The translations under genes and the position numbers were made by a program. 64,000 nt of DNA from Prorocentrum cordatum (Eukaryota > Sar > Dinophyceae > Prorocentrales > Prorocentraceae). The notes below the pieces were generated by a model that was not told where the DNA came from, searched no databases, and worked only from the letters and a program-made list of their open reading frames with translations. Shown here piece by piece: positions 17,450-26,489 of this stretch. The DNA lies in the NCBI GenBank assembly GCA_963575745.1, contig CAUYUJ010013903.1, positions 80,001 through 144,000 of the forward strand. The letters run 5' to 3'. Numbering within the stretch: position 1 is the first letter of the stretch; the number at the start of each line of letters is the position of its first letter.

Positions 17450-18060
17450 GAGGGGGAAGAGGAGGAGGAGGAGGAGGATTAGGAGGAGGACACTTACTCG
17501 TTGTAAGTTCGCTTGGATGCCTGTGCTGACAGTGGGGTCTGCAGCTGCTGCTGAGCTTTCAGGGGGTCGGCCGTCGGCCCCCAACCTAGTGCCGTGCAAC
17601 TGCGCGGGGCCTTTCCGCTCTGGACTCGACGCGTGGCCCCGCGCCCTGAGTGGGAGTAGCTCGCATTCGTGCGAGCGCGGTGTGCGGATGCCATTTCGGC
17701 GGCGCGCTTCACTTGACTAGTAAATGGGGGGCAACGAGGGAGGGGGGGGGAGGGCGTAGGGTGGAGGGAAGGGGAGGGGCGAGGGAGGGACGATAGGGTA
17801 AGGAGGAGAAAGGAAGGAACCGGAGCGTGGAGAAAATGAAGAGGAATACGATAGAAGTAAGGAGGAGGAGGAAGAGGGAGGAGGAGAAGAGGAACAGAAA
17901 AAGGAGAGGGAGAGGTAAGGAGGAGAGAGGTAAGGAGGAAGAGGAAGAGGAGAGAGGAAGAGGACGAGGAACGAATGGGTAAGGAGGAGGATGAGGAGGA
18001 AGAGGATCGAGGTAGTTTCTGTCTGTCGGCCACTCCTGCCCGTGGGGCGGGGGGGGGGGG
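17450..18060. repeat. Purine-rich tracts downstream of P2
   Basis: GGA-like arrays at 17457-17490 and 17855-18000 with irregular GAAGGAG sequence between, and a run of about 14 G at 18048-18062. The P2 3' UTR probably lies in the first part, but I see no definable end. Confidence 0.7.
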
Positions 18061-18084
18061 GGCTAAGAGGGTGAACCTAGCGCC

Positions 18085-18180
18085 CCATCGACGTCGGTGA
18101 GGCATTCGGCATGATAGGCACGATGAGGAACGATGAGGCATAATGAGGCACTCCGCATGATAGGCACGATGAGGCACTGT
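18085..18180. repeat. Short tandem repeat GGCATGATAGGCACGATGAGG
   Basis: Two near-identical units of CATGATAGGCACGATGAGG plus shorter CGATGAGGCA variants. Confidence 0.8.
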
Positions 18181-18360
18181 CGGATCCAAAAAGAGCCCCA
18201 AGCCGACCCGAATCACCCTAAGCCGAAACCGAAGCACTCGAAATCAGTCCGACGATTCAGCCTTCGATTGCAAGTGCCTTTGTCAATGACGGGCGCCTTA
18301 ACAGTAGTCGCGGGGAACGGCCCCGCAAAAGAGGCTCCGCAGGGGCCCGCAATATGCATC

Positions 18361-18510
18361 GGAGGTTGATGGACCTCCTGCCCCGACACGTCGATTAGCG
18401 CATTGGTTGCTTTCGGTTCGCGAGGGCGTCGCGGCTGTCATTTTTGCTGGTCCAGTTCCGTCGGTTTCGGCCCTAGGCCGTTTTCACTGCAGGGTGGTTT
18501 ACTAAAGGTC
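18361..18510 (+). repeat. Dispersed repeat R3, copy 2
   Basis: Aligns with 3209-3385 (GGAGGTTGATGGACCTCC, CCGTCGGTTTCGG, TTTCACT, GGTTTACTAAAGG). Its right end forms one arm of the palindrome at 18490-18528. Confidence 0.75.
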
Positions 18511-18528
18511 CTTTAGTAAACCACCCTG
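18490..18528. repeat. Perfect 19-bp palindrome, 1-bp centre
   Basis: 18490-18508 (CAGGGTGGTTTACTAAAGG) is the exact reverse complement of 18510-18528. It lies at the right end of R3. Confidence 0.97.
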
Positions 18529-18559
18529 TAGGGACGTTTGGGAGGTTTGCCTTACAGGT

Positions 18560-18628
18560 ACGTAGGGGACAGGGACGTTAGGGACGTTAGGGACGTTAGG
18601 GACGTTAGGAACGTTAGGGACGTTAGTA
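18560..18628. repeat. 9-bp minisatellite GACGTTAGG
   Basis: Six to seven head-to-tail copies, one with GA instead of GG. The array sits between the palindromes at 18490-18528 and 18631-18671. Confidence 0.95.
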
Positions 18629-18630
18629 CA

Positions 18631-18671
18631 GGCGGTGGACAAACCTCCCTTCGGGAGGTTTGTCCACCGCC
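18631..18671. repeat. Perfect 19-bp palindrome, 3-bp loop
   Basis: 18631-18649 (GGCGGTGGACAAACCTCCC) and 18653-18671 are exact reverse complements around TTC. The same arm sequence ends R3 copy 1 near 3385, where it is single. Confidence 0.97.
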
Positions 18672-18821
18672 GAATGCACACGAAAACTGCGTCTTCCTTC
18701 CATCGCCCCGTGGACTGTGCCCCCCCGCCCCCCGTCCGAGCAGCAAAGGCAACGCCCGAACCACCAGAGCATGCGTATCCGGCAGGACTGTTTTGCTGCC
18801 TGCGGTTGAACCCGGTTTGCT

Positions 18822-18935
18822 TCACGTCGACGTCGCCGATGCATCGCCGGTGTCGACGTTTTATCGCCAGTGCACCGCCGATGCATCGCCGACACATCGC
18901 CGATGTGTCGGCGATGCGGCGCGATTCTCCGACCC
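18822..18935. repeat. GCCGATGCATC-type repeat, copy 1
   Basis: Irregular array of ATCGCCGATGC and GCCGACACATC words ending GGCGATGCGGCGCGAT and CCGACCCCAT. It closely resembles 23440-23625 and a shorter copy at 50625-50700, so it is a dispersed composite repeat. Confidence 0.75.
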
Positions 18936-19089
18936 CATTTACTCCGACCGCATGTAGGGGGCATCCAGCAGGGGTGCCCTTGGGAAGACTGCGCGGGTTG
19001 GCCGTGCGCAGTCCCGCCAGCGCCCGCGGCGGCAGGGGCCAGCGGGGGGGACCGGTGCGGGGGGCGGCGCAGGAGGAGGGAGGATAAGG

Positions 19090-19232
19090 GGCCACATGTG
19101 AACCCTACCCTTACCCCCCACGATTTCTGAGGGGAGGGTGGGGTTCACTTCGCTCGGAAGTGCCCGAACGAAGTGAACCCCACCCTCCCCCTCGGAAGTC
19201 GTGGGGGGTAGGGGTAGGGTTCGCATGTGACC
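19090..19232. mobile_element. Foldback element, arms of about 65 bp
   Basis: The left arm from CCACATGTGAACCCTACCC through GGTGGGGTTCACTTCG (about 19091-19155) is complementary, with a few mismatches, to the right arm from CGAAGTGAACCCCACC to GGTAGGGTTCGCATGTG (about 19170-19230). The loop is only about 13 bp. It looks like a MITE or Foldback-type element with no coding capacity. Confidence 0.8.
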
Positions 19233-19350
19233 CCCTATTGAAGAGGCCGCGCGAGGGCGGGCGCAGCTGCCACCTCGCCCGAAGGAACGCGGCAGTGCCG
19301 TGTCAGCGCGGCGCATGCTTTTTTCGGCGTCGCCCTATCACCCCAGCATT

Positions 19351-19554
19351 CTTATACTGTGTGTGTCGCCCCCCCCCCCCCTGGGGCGACGCGCGCACCG
19401 AGAAGTCTTCTGGTGTATGCGTCGTGGCGGGCGCCTTCTGGCCACACCGGTCGGGAAACGATCTACTACAAGGTGGGTATAGTATCTGCTCGGGTCGCGC
19501 GCGCGTGCGCCTCCAAAGAGGACATATAGTATCAGCATGTCTCTGTGCGTCCCA
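19351..19554 (+). repeat. Dispersed repeat R1, copy 2
   Basis: Full-length match to 1201-1410, with about 75-80% identity by eye. It includes the GTCGCCCC/GGGGCGAC hairpin, GTGGCGGGCGCCTTCTGGC, CGGGAAACGAT and GACATATAGTATCAGCATG. Confidence 0.8.
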
Positions 19555-19828
19555 TACTTCTCCGCCGCGCCCATCGGAAGTTGTGCCGTTTCCGCCCCTG
19601 CGCGGCCCGCGCAGTCTTCTTTCCCGCCCCGTCGTCGGAGGAGCGGCCGAGCGCGAGCGCCGCAGGCGGAAAATAAGAGGGTCGGTGGAGTACCAGAGGC
19701 GGGTGCAGGTGGGCTGGGGACTGCGACGCGAGTGGGGGGGCATCGCGAGCTCCAGTCGGCGCATGTCCAGCAGCCACTCTCCTGCATTTGTGATCCACCC
19801 TGGCTTGCGTTCCGTCGCATTTGGTGCG
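19555..19828. other. No recognisable feature
   Basis: GC-rich sequence with open frames that run into the GTC array. No conserved motif. Confidence 0.5.
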
Positions 19829-19830
19829 CA

Positions 19831-19905
<75 letters not shown>

Positions 19906-19978
19906 CTCGTCGTCGTCGTTGTCCTCGTTGTCCTCGTCGTCGTCGTCGTCGTCGTCGTCCTCGTCGTCGTCGTCGTCT
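19829..19978. repeat. (GTC)n microsatellite
   Basis: About 50 GTC triplets with a few TTG and CTC variants. It gives poly-Ser, poly-Val or poly-Arg frames and poly-Asp on the minus strand. Confidence 0.97.
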
Positions 19979-20399
19979 ATCTGCGGTCCGGCGCAGACGT
20001 TATTTACGCCGCGAGCGAGTCCATCTCGCACGAGGAGTGTCCCGAGGACCCTCCGCGGCGCTGACGATGAATCTGCGGAGACAGTTGACGTAATCGAATG
20101 ATTTTTGTTCTCAGGCCTCAATGTCTTCAGGATCGAGGCAATTGTGCGGCCATGAAAGAAGCTTTCGGGCGTCTCAAGGGAGAATTCCTTCTTGAAAAGG
20201 ATCCACCTTCCATCCGTGTGAGTGTGATCAGTAGCTCAGACGAGTATCAGTGGCGGTGGGGCGAGAGAACCGTTTCGACAACTATCCGCCACAGGACTCT
20301 CTGACAGTTCCCGATGTTTTCCGTTGAATGCGCGCGGTTGCTACGGCAAGAGTGCCATTGAAAGCACGCCGTTGGACGTTATATGAATCTGGTGTGCAG
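19979..20399. other. Possible short exon remnant, otherwise nothing
   Basis: The frame just after the GTC array (about 19985-20064) reads ADVIYAASESISHEECPEDPPRR and stops, which looks protein-like but has no support beyond that. From 20065 to 20399 nothing is recognised. Confidence 0.25.
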
Positions 20400-20520
20400 C
20401 TGCAGCGCGAGAGCGGCGCCGAGAACCAGTCCTTCGTCCGCGCCACGCTGCACGGCGGCGGGTACGTCATCCGCGCCACGGGGCAACCGGACGTGTTCTC
20501 GGTCGCCCCGCACCCCGCGC
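20400..20520 (+). CDS. Candidate exon A of a two-exon gene fragment
   Basis: After gtgtgcag the frame reads LQRESGAENQSFVRATLHG, then GGYVIRATGQPDVFSVAPHPA, with almost every third base G or C. It ends at 20520 before gtgcac with one spare base. Splicing to 20829 restores the frame exactly (1 + 2 bases). Family not recognised; upstream exons not found. Confidence 0.4.
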
Positions 20521-20828
20521 GTGCACGTTTGGCGTCCTCGGCCAGAGGGGAAACTCACTCACACCTCCTCCTCCTCCTCCTCCTCCTCCTCCTCCTCCTC
20601 CTCCTGTAGCCTCCTCCTCCTCCTTTCCTCCTCCTCCTCCTCCAGCCCCTTCCATCATCCTCCTTTCCTCCTCCTCCTCCTCCTCCTTCTCCTCCCTTTC
20701 CTCCTTCTCCTCCTCCTCCTCCTCCAGCCTCCTCCTCCTCCTCCTCCTCCTCCTCCTCCTGCTGTCCTCCTCCTCCTCGCCCCTCCCTCGTTCTCACACC
20801 TTTCCCTCTTCACCTTGCACGTGCTCAG
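20521..20828 (+). other. Candidate intron with CCT array
   Basis: 308 bp, GT-AG. Most of it (20561-20790) is a CCT microsatellite, giving a very long pyrimidine tract that leads to tccctcttcaccttgcacgtgctcag in parts. The sense-strand pyrimidine orientation fits an intron. Confidence 0.4.
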
Positions 20829-20992
20829 TGGCCCTGGAGCCGCAGGAGGCCTCTCCCCGTCTCCGCGGTGTCCTTCGCGATCGCTTCCCGCTCAGCCCGC
20901 GCGCCTGTCCTCTTCCCTCGTCTGCTGCTGACGGGCCTGGGGCAAGGCAGCGCCACCAGGTCTCTCGAGAGCACTTTCGGAGCGCTTTGTGA
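20829..20992 (+). CDS. Candidate exon B (terminal)
   Basis: Continues in frame from exon A as LALEPQEASPRLRGVLRDRF to HQVSREHFRSAL and TGA at 20990-20992 (54 codons including the stop). The reading has no recognised motif. The phase match with exon A and the good 3' splice context are the only evidence. Confidence 0.35.
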
Positions 20993-21088
20993 CGGCTGCG
21001 GCGCCCCATGCATCTTCCAGACCCCTGGGCCCTAGTTCTCTCTTTCTGCACGGCTCTTTCTTCGTGTCGGAGACTGCTTTTTGCAGAG

Positions 21089-21298
21089 TCTGGCGATACG
21101 GTAACGTGGATTATCCGGTCTGCCCGCCCCCCCTCCTCCCCCATTCGCCCCACAGATAACCTGACCTTGTTGTTTGCGTATGTCCCCAGGGGGTACGCAG
21201 TATTGGTGCGCGCCGGCATGCGCCAGGCTGCCCAAAAGCGAAACAGTCAGGTTATCGGCCGGCGCCTCGACCCCCCACCGGATAACCCTGGTCATCGC
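21089..21298. repeat. Possible degenerate foldback
   Basis: Inner arms GATAACCTGAC (about 21154) and GTCAGGTTATC (about 21248) are exact complements. Outer arms GGATTATCCGGT and ACCGGATAACCC also pair. The rest is diverged. Confidence 0.5.
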
Positions 21299-21745
21299 CG
21301 AAGAATAAAGCGATCTCTTGCTGCTGCCTCGTTCTGACGAGCTTAGCACTGCACAGTGACACGATGGTTGCCTCGTAGCCGCTTCGTGGCCTCAGCGGGC
21401 GTTCCTTCAAATTTTGCTAGGTACCAGTTTGGAATTCGAAGGCGATGCTCGTGAGCCACCGCCACCGCCGCCCCCCGTCACCGCCACGGCCCCGCCGCCG
21501 ACCTCTTCAGGAGGCGCTCCGGGCGCGCGCGCGGAGCGGCATCGGCGCTCGCGCGCTCGGTCGCCCTGCGGCCGAATGGCGCTTTGCGGGGCCTCTTTAG
21601 CGACATCGTGGCCCTCTTCTTGCTTCGCGTGAGGGTCCTGTGCTCCCTGTGAGATTCCTCGTTGGCCTCTCTCTCAGGCCATCTTCTCTTGGGACCGTCT
21701 CAGTCTTGGAGTCATCTTTCGAACAAGAAAACACATACACTTTTT
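21299..21745. other. No gene called; weak exon-like segment
   Basis: A Pro/Arg-rich frame at 21420-21590 (LEFEGDAREPPPPPPPV onward) follows a possible acceptor gtaccag. It is low-complexity and unsupported. Confidence 0.3.
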
Positions 21746-21873
21746 GCGCTCCGCGCGGATTTCTTGGATCCGCGCTGGGCCCCCCCCGGCGGCGCCTCCA
21801 GCGCCGCTCCTGGCGCGCTCCGCGCGCCAGGGAGGGGGGTTAAGCGCGGGTCCAAGAAATCCGCGCGGAGCGC
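21746..21873 (+). mobile_element. Triple-hairpin repeat R2, best copy
   Basis: Outer arms 21746-21776 and 21843-21873 are inverted repeats matching at 30 of 31 bases (arm starts GCGCTCCGCGCGGATTTC). Between them are two further hairpins: GGCGGCGCC/GGCGCCGCT-like and CTGGCGCGC-TCC-GCGCGCCAG. Copies lie at 2404, 34118 (inverted) and 36066. Non-coding foldback family. Confidence 0.85.
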
Positions 21874-21954
21874 CAAAAGGTTATGTTATGGTGTTCTTTG
21901 TTCTTCTAATCTTGGAGCCTGTCTTTCAATCCTCTCGCGATAACGGTCGTTACC

Positions 21955-22067
21955 GTGGAAGGGGGGAGGGGGCCAGAAACGTCACGACTCGCGATGGCGC
22001 CATTCGGGAATCAGGTGCCTCCAGCGATTCCCAGTCGGCGCTGGCGCAGATCGTGACGTTCTCGTAG
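21955..22067. repeat. Inverted-repeat element I1, copy 1
   Basis: Begins GGGGGAGGGGGCC then AACGTCACGA-TCGCG, and ends in GATCGTGACGTT, so the termini are inverted. It is homologous to 52835-52940 in the block GGGGGAGGGGGCC-G-AACGTCACGA (in parts) and in the paired GGGAATC/GATTCCC arms. Confidence 0.65.
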
Positions 22068-22780
22068 GGAGTGATGTGAGAGGCGTCCATGGTAATTGCC
22101 GATACCGCGAATCGTTTAACAAAACCACGCTCTTGCGGCCCTGTTGGCCTCATGGGATCATTTCAGGCATCCTTTGGGCTGCCCAGAGAGGCGTGCGTGG
22201 TGGGTAGCCACGTGGGAGCGCGAAGATATTCAGGTTTTGGGTAGCACGCGCCGCTAAATTCGGTGACCTGGGTTCTGCCATGATACCCAGATGGGGCCAG
22301 AGTAGATGGGTTTGGAGGATCGCACCGGCGATGTGGCGCAATCCAGAGCTTGATTATCTCCATTCCGCCACAGTTGCCCATGTATAGGCGATGTCGTTAG
22401 ATCTCTGGACCCCATCTGGGCGACGCAGGAACACGGGGTCGACTGGTCGGACGTTTGTGGGTAAGCTTCCCGCACAAGGCTGCGCGGAAGCGCCACATCT
22501 CTCACGCACTGAGCCACGTGAGTGTCCTGCGCGAGCCACCGCGTGAGGCCGCTGAGAGTTCATTGCGTGAGGCCCCTTTGGTGCCTTTTCGCTCGCGTGG
22601 CTCTCGAAATCTCGGGCTCCCAGAGCTGTCCTGGGCTGCGGACGGTCTGGCCGAAGCCTCGAGGTGGCTGCAGCTTTGGCGACGAGGAAGGGGAAACAAC
22701 ACTCTGCGAGAACCCTGGTTCGGATATTTTGTCGTCTCCGAAGCTGGCCGCTCAACATCTGCTCCAAGCTTCGGAGGAGG
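22068..22780. other. No gene; degenerate fragments
   Basis: Contains scattered words found elsewhere (GGAGGATCGC at 22315; GCGTGAGGCC near 22540-22575, part of repeat R5). No coding evidence. Confidence 0.4.
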
Positions 22781-22932
22781 AAGAGGTACCCTTACCGCTG
22801 ATTGCCCTTCCCTCGTCTTCCCCCCTTTCTGGTCCTTTTGGGAGGCCCTCGTCGTCGCCGCTGTTTTCGCCTCGAAGTCCTGGTCAGAACGCGCCCTGGG
22901 AGAGTTCTGGGCAGCAGCGGTAGCCGTACCTT
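22781..22932 (+). mobile_element. MITE-like element M1, copy 2
   Basis: Left end AAGAGGTACCCTTACCGCT and right end AGCGGTAGCCGTACCTT are inverted to each other. The interior matches the other M1 copies (TTTTGGGAGGCCCTCGTCG, CTGGTCAGAACGCGCCC). Confidence 0.7.
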
Positions 22933-22937
22933 GTCTT

Positions 22938-23056
22938 GGCATCGCTCGGACGTGTGCATTATTCCTTCGGCGAGGACCATCGAGGAGCATCCTTGATCAT
23001 TTGGGGAAGAACCACGCACGAAACCGAAGAAAGCACAGGGAACGGACGTCCGAGCT
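22938..23056 (+). repeat. Dispersed repeat Q, copy 1
   Basis: GGCATCGCTCGGACGTGTGC, ACCATCGAGGA, GCACGCACGAAACCGAA-like and GGACGTCCGAGC blocks match 43032-43152; a fragment is at 24370-24404. It abuts M1 directly here. Confidence 0.7.
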
Positions 23057-23256
23057 GGTCCCAAAACTGGTCCCCGGACTCTCCCCGGGGCCCCTCCGGG
23101 CCCGTCTGTCGAGCCGCGCCCCGCCGTGGCGGCGAGGGGCCCTCGTGAAGCCCCGGATGGAGCGAAGCAGAGAGCGGAGAGCTCGACTGCGCGGCCAGCC
23201 GCGCGTGAGCTCCCCGCGCAGGTCTGGGGCTCCTAGATTCGGGGGTGGACAGAACC

Positions 23257-23400
23257 CCGACCCTGACACGTCGACGAGTGAATTGTCCGTTTTCGGTTCT
23301 CGAGAGGGCGCCGTGGCCGTCATTTTCCAGGCTTGCGCCCGCCAGGATTGGGCCTCAGGTCGTTTTCACTAAACCACGTTTTACTAAAGGGGGTCTGTCC
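23257..23400 (+). repeat. Dispersed repeat R3, copy 3
   Basis: CCCTGACACGTCGA, TTTTCGGTTCTCGAGAGGGCG, GTCGTTTTCACTAAA and GTTTTACTAAAGG align with the other R3 copies. This copy lacks the palindrome. Confidence 0.65.
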
Positions 23401-23439
23401 ATCCCCGATAGATGGGGTCGGAGCAGGTGGGGTCGGAGG

Positions 23440-23625
23440 ATCGCGCCGCATCGCCGCCGCGTCGCCGATGCGGCTCGATGTGGAGCCCGATTTGCTCAAC
23501 GGCGACGTCGCCGATGCATCGCCCCCGTCGACGATGCGTCGCTGGTGCATCGCCGATGCATCGCCGATTCATCGCCGATGTCTCGGCGATGCGGCGCGAT
23601 CCTGCGACCCCATCTGCTCCGACCC
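23440..23625. repeat. GCCGATGCATC-type repeat, copy 2
   Basis: Irregular ATCGCCGATGCATCG words followed by CTCGGCGATGCGGCGCGAT and CCGACCCCATCTG. As at 18361-18935, it follows an R3 copy, so R3 plus this array form one composite unit. Confidence 0.75.
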
Positions 23626-23639
23626 CATCTGGGAGATCT

Positions 23640-23760
23640 CTGGTAGGGTCGCGCGTGAGGGCCCTCGTTTCCAAAGCGGCGTGCCGCGCTGACCGCCCGC
23701 GTGAGCCGCGGCGGAAAGGCGCCGTGCCACCCTGCGTAGGGCCCCTCCCCCTGGTCTCGA
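23640..23760 (+). repeat. Dispersed repeat R5, copy 1
   Basis: GTCGCGCGTGAGGGCCCTCGTTTCCA, GGCGTGCCGCGCTG and CCCGCGTGAGCCGC (given as blocks) match 26885-27000, 34500-34640 and 49050-49180. Confidence 0.65.
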
Positions 23761-24030
23761 AAGCTGGAGCATCTGCATGACCAGGGGCGGGCCGTTTTTC
23801 AATCCCGCGACTTTTGAAGGGTCGGGGACGACGTCGGGGTGGTGTGGTGTATACTTTTCCCCCGTTTTCCGAGGGAAGCAACGAAAGACGTATACACCAG
23901 GATCCCGTAGACACCAGAACCCGCGCTCCTGTGCGAGGTTCACAGCGCCGGGTCGGGAAAAAGCGTCGGTGTATAGAGTTCGTTTGCTTATTTTCCTCGC
24001 TCACGTGCACCCGGAAGGACCCGGGCGAAG
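23761..24030. other. No recognisable feature
   Basis: Several TATACACC and GGGTCGGG words; no gene. Confidence 0.45.
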
Positions 24031-24178
24031 AGAGCTATGCACATGCACCGATCCTGACAGCGCCCATCCTTGACCCAGGATCGGTGCATATGCCTTCCTG
24101 GCCAAGGTAGGAGGGCGTATGCACCGATCCTGGGCTCAGGATGGTCCTGGCCAGAATCGGTGTATGTGCATAGTTCTT
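24031..24178. mobile_element. Foldback element, arms of about 70 bp
   Basis: The left half, starting GAGCTATGCACATGCACCG and containing CCCAGGATCGGTGCATATGCC, is nearly complementary to the right half, which contains GCGTATGCACCGATCCTGGG and ends GTATGTGCATAGTTCTTC. The whole 148 bp could form one imperfect hairpin. No coding capacity. Confidence 0.8.
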
Positions 24179-25400
24179 CTTCCTCTAAGGACAGCGCCGT
24201 GGCCCCGCCTCCCCCACCGACGGGGCACTTGACGAGGTCCCCGCCGGGTGCCAGCCGCGGCGGGCCCGGCGCGCCCGCGAGGTCATGTTCGTCGGCTGCG
24301 TGGACTGCGGCGGCTGGGCGCCGCGCGGGGTCCGCACCGGCGGTCGACATCGCATCCCTGTGGACACGTGGCGTCGCTCGGACGTGTGCATTTTTTGTCG
24401 GCGGAAGGTCGGCGGGCGGCGGCGGAAGTCAAACCAGAGAGGCTCCGCCGGCGGAAGGCAGGCGGAAGCCGGCCGAAGTAAGAGTCGGGCCCCCAAGGGA
24501 CGGGTGAGGCCTTTTGGTTCAGGGGCTTCGGGGCCCGCCACCCGTCAGGGGCAGCGTCAGCGGGGGGTAGACAGGCTGACGGGGGAACAGGTTTGCGCAC
24601 GTCGGGGTCCGTCGGAGGCTTTCGGGTGCTCTCCCTGCTTCTCGGCGGCCTCCCGGCCTCGAGGTGCTGCCCAGCGGCTGCGCCCTCGCCGAGAGGCGTC
24701 TGGGGAGGCCCGGATCGTCCCGAACGGCTGCTGGAGACCCGAGTTCTGAGCCGAAAGCCAGACGGCAAGGACCATTGGAGGAGATTCAGGATCAAGGGGG
24801 GAATGCATCGAACCCCCTTTGCCCATTCATCGCTGGCGTGGGCCTGATAGCCCACCCCGCCCAGGAACTCGCGTTTTTTTGCAATGGGGCGCCAGTCGGA
24901 AATGTGTCGCCAATTCCAGGTCGTTGTCCCCCCTCTCTGGGCCAGTTCCCCCTACCGTTCCTCCTCAGGTCGGCCACTCCGAGTTTCTCAGCAAGCGTCG
25001 GGGGGGCGTCACCCCCGCCGACAGCCCCGCATCGACCCCCGTCGCGGGCAGCCACCGCGCTCCGAAGGCGCTCCGACCCCCGTCGCGGCGCGACGACGAG
25101 GCGAGATTGACCCCCTGTCGGGGGTACCTCCCTGTCGGGAGGGGTACCCCCCCCGCGCTCATCAAGAAGCCCAGAGTAGGCGCACTCGTCTGCGTGACCT
25201 TTCGGTACGCAGCTTCTGGGGGGGCTTCGAGGGCGTGAACTTGCGTGGTTCGCAGCTGCGCTTGGGGGGCGCGAGATTGGCCAGTTCCCCCAACCGTTCC
25301 TTCTCAGGTCGGCCAGGCGGTACGAGTGACCCTTCGTCGGCGTGACCTTGTGGTGCGCAGCTTCTGGGGGGCTTCGTCGGCGCGACCCTGTGTGGTGCGC
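24179..25400. other. No gene recognised; GC-rich
   Basis: Includes a fragment of repeat Q (24370-24404) and CTTC/CGGAAG-rich sequence. From 25170 to 25405 there is a local tandem-like repetition of GTGCGCAGCTTCTGGGGGGCTTCG. Long open frames on both strands have no motifs. Confidence 0.45.
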
Positions 25401-25404
25401 AGCT

Positions 25405-25552
25405 GCGCCTGGAGGAGGAGGAGGAGGAGGAGGAGGAGGAGGAGGAGGAGGAGGAAAGGAGGAGGAGGAGGAGGAGGAGGAGGAAGAAGAAGAAGAAGAA
25501 GCAGAAGAAGAAGAAGAGGAGGAGGAGGAGGAGGAGGAGGAGGAGGACGGGA
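25405..25552. repeat. (GGA)n microsatellite with GAA segment
   Basis: GGA array interrupted by AGG and a GAAGAAGAA segment near 25482-25515. Confidence 0.95.
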
Positions 25553-25639
25553 GGGGGCCAGGGCATGGGCACGCAGAGGCCGCCGCAGAGGCGCACAGCA
25601 CATGCAGCGCGATCGGCAGGCCGCGCACCGAAGGCAGCG

Positions 25640-25804
25640 CTAAGTCGGGCCTGTCCCCCTACAGGAGGAGTGCTCAAAGATAGTCAACAAAAACGCCAGG
25701 TGACGAGTTTTCAGTTTTTCGTTGTTGACCGTGTTTGAATCTTTGTTTGAGTACTTTATATTTCTCGTCCCAAATCCGCCTGTAGGGGGACATACCCGAC
25801 CCGA
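25640..25804. mobile_element. MITE M2, copy with 8-bp TSD
   Basis: The left end CTAAGTCGGGCCTGTCCCCC and right end GGGGGACATACCCGACCCGA are inverted. Flanks AGGCAGCG (25632-25639) and AGGTAGCG (25805-25812) match at 7 of 8 bases, consistent with a target site duplication. The centre is AT-rich with no ORF. Confidence 0.8.
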
Positions 25805-25812
25805 AGGTAGCG

Positions 25813-26489
25813 CCGCTGCCTATAGGGCCACCCTGGCGCGTGACCGGGCCGTGGCGTTCGGCCCATCCCGCCGCCATGCAGGCGATCGCAGACATGGACC
25901 CAGAGGGCGTGGATGTGCGTCGGGCCCCTCCCGATTCCCGCCAGACGTGGCGGCACGGGCCGCGTTCGGGGGAGGGCACCTCCCCCGATTACGGATTCGG
26001 CGACCGCGCGCCGGTGCGCGCCCCCGAAGCATGCCTGGCTCGTGGACCAAGGGCTCTCAGGGCCCCCCTGGGGGCTTCTTGGGGCCTCATGGTGGCTTCT
26101 GTCGGGGGGGGGGGTTGTGGGGGCCTCGCAGGCTCGTGCGACCCACACCGTTCCAGCAGGCGCGACCCACACAGTGACAGCTCACGTCCACCTTCCTGGG
26201 ACGGGGTATGGCGTACTGCAGCGGCAGTGGCGTGTATCCCCGAACACCGTCACCTTCCCGCCGCCGCCCCGCCAGCCGTCGGGAGAGTCTCGGTCAAGCG
26301 GAAAAGCAGCCTGGGCCGCGAGGTCCTCGCCACAGACAGGCTGGGCGAGAGCGACAGGGGCGGTGCCGCGCAACCGCAAGGGCGGCTGAACTTCAAACCC
26401 TGCCATGGCGTGAGGCAGCAGGGAGGCGGACTTCTCGGGTGCAGGACCGCGCACGCCACGCACATGATCGCGCACAGCCATCAATCAGC
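25813..26489. other. No gene called
   Basis: A possible exon-like frame at about 26270-26410 (SVKRKSSLGREVLATDRLG) follows a cgccag acceptor-like site, but nothing else supports it. Confidence 0.3.

Noticed and set aside
19303-20121. Poly-Asp protein on the minus strand
   Set aside because: Derived from the (GTC)n array, flanked by repeat R1.
24792-25628. 278-codon minus-strand frame
   Set aside because: Half of it is the GGA array read in reverse. The rest is GC-rich and open on both strands.
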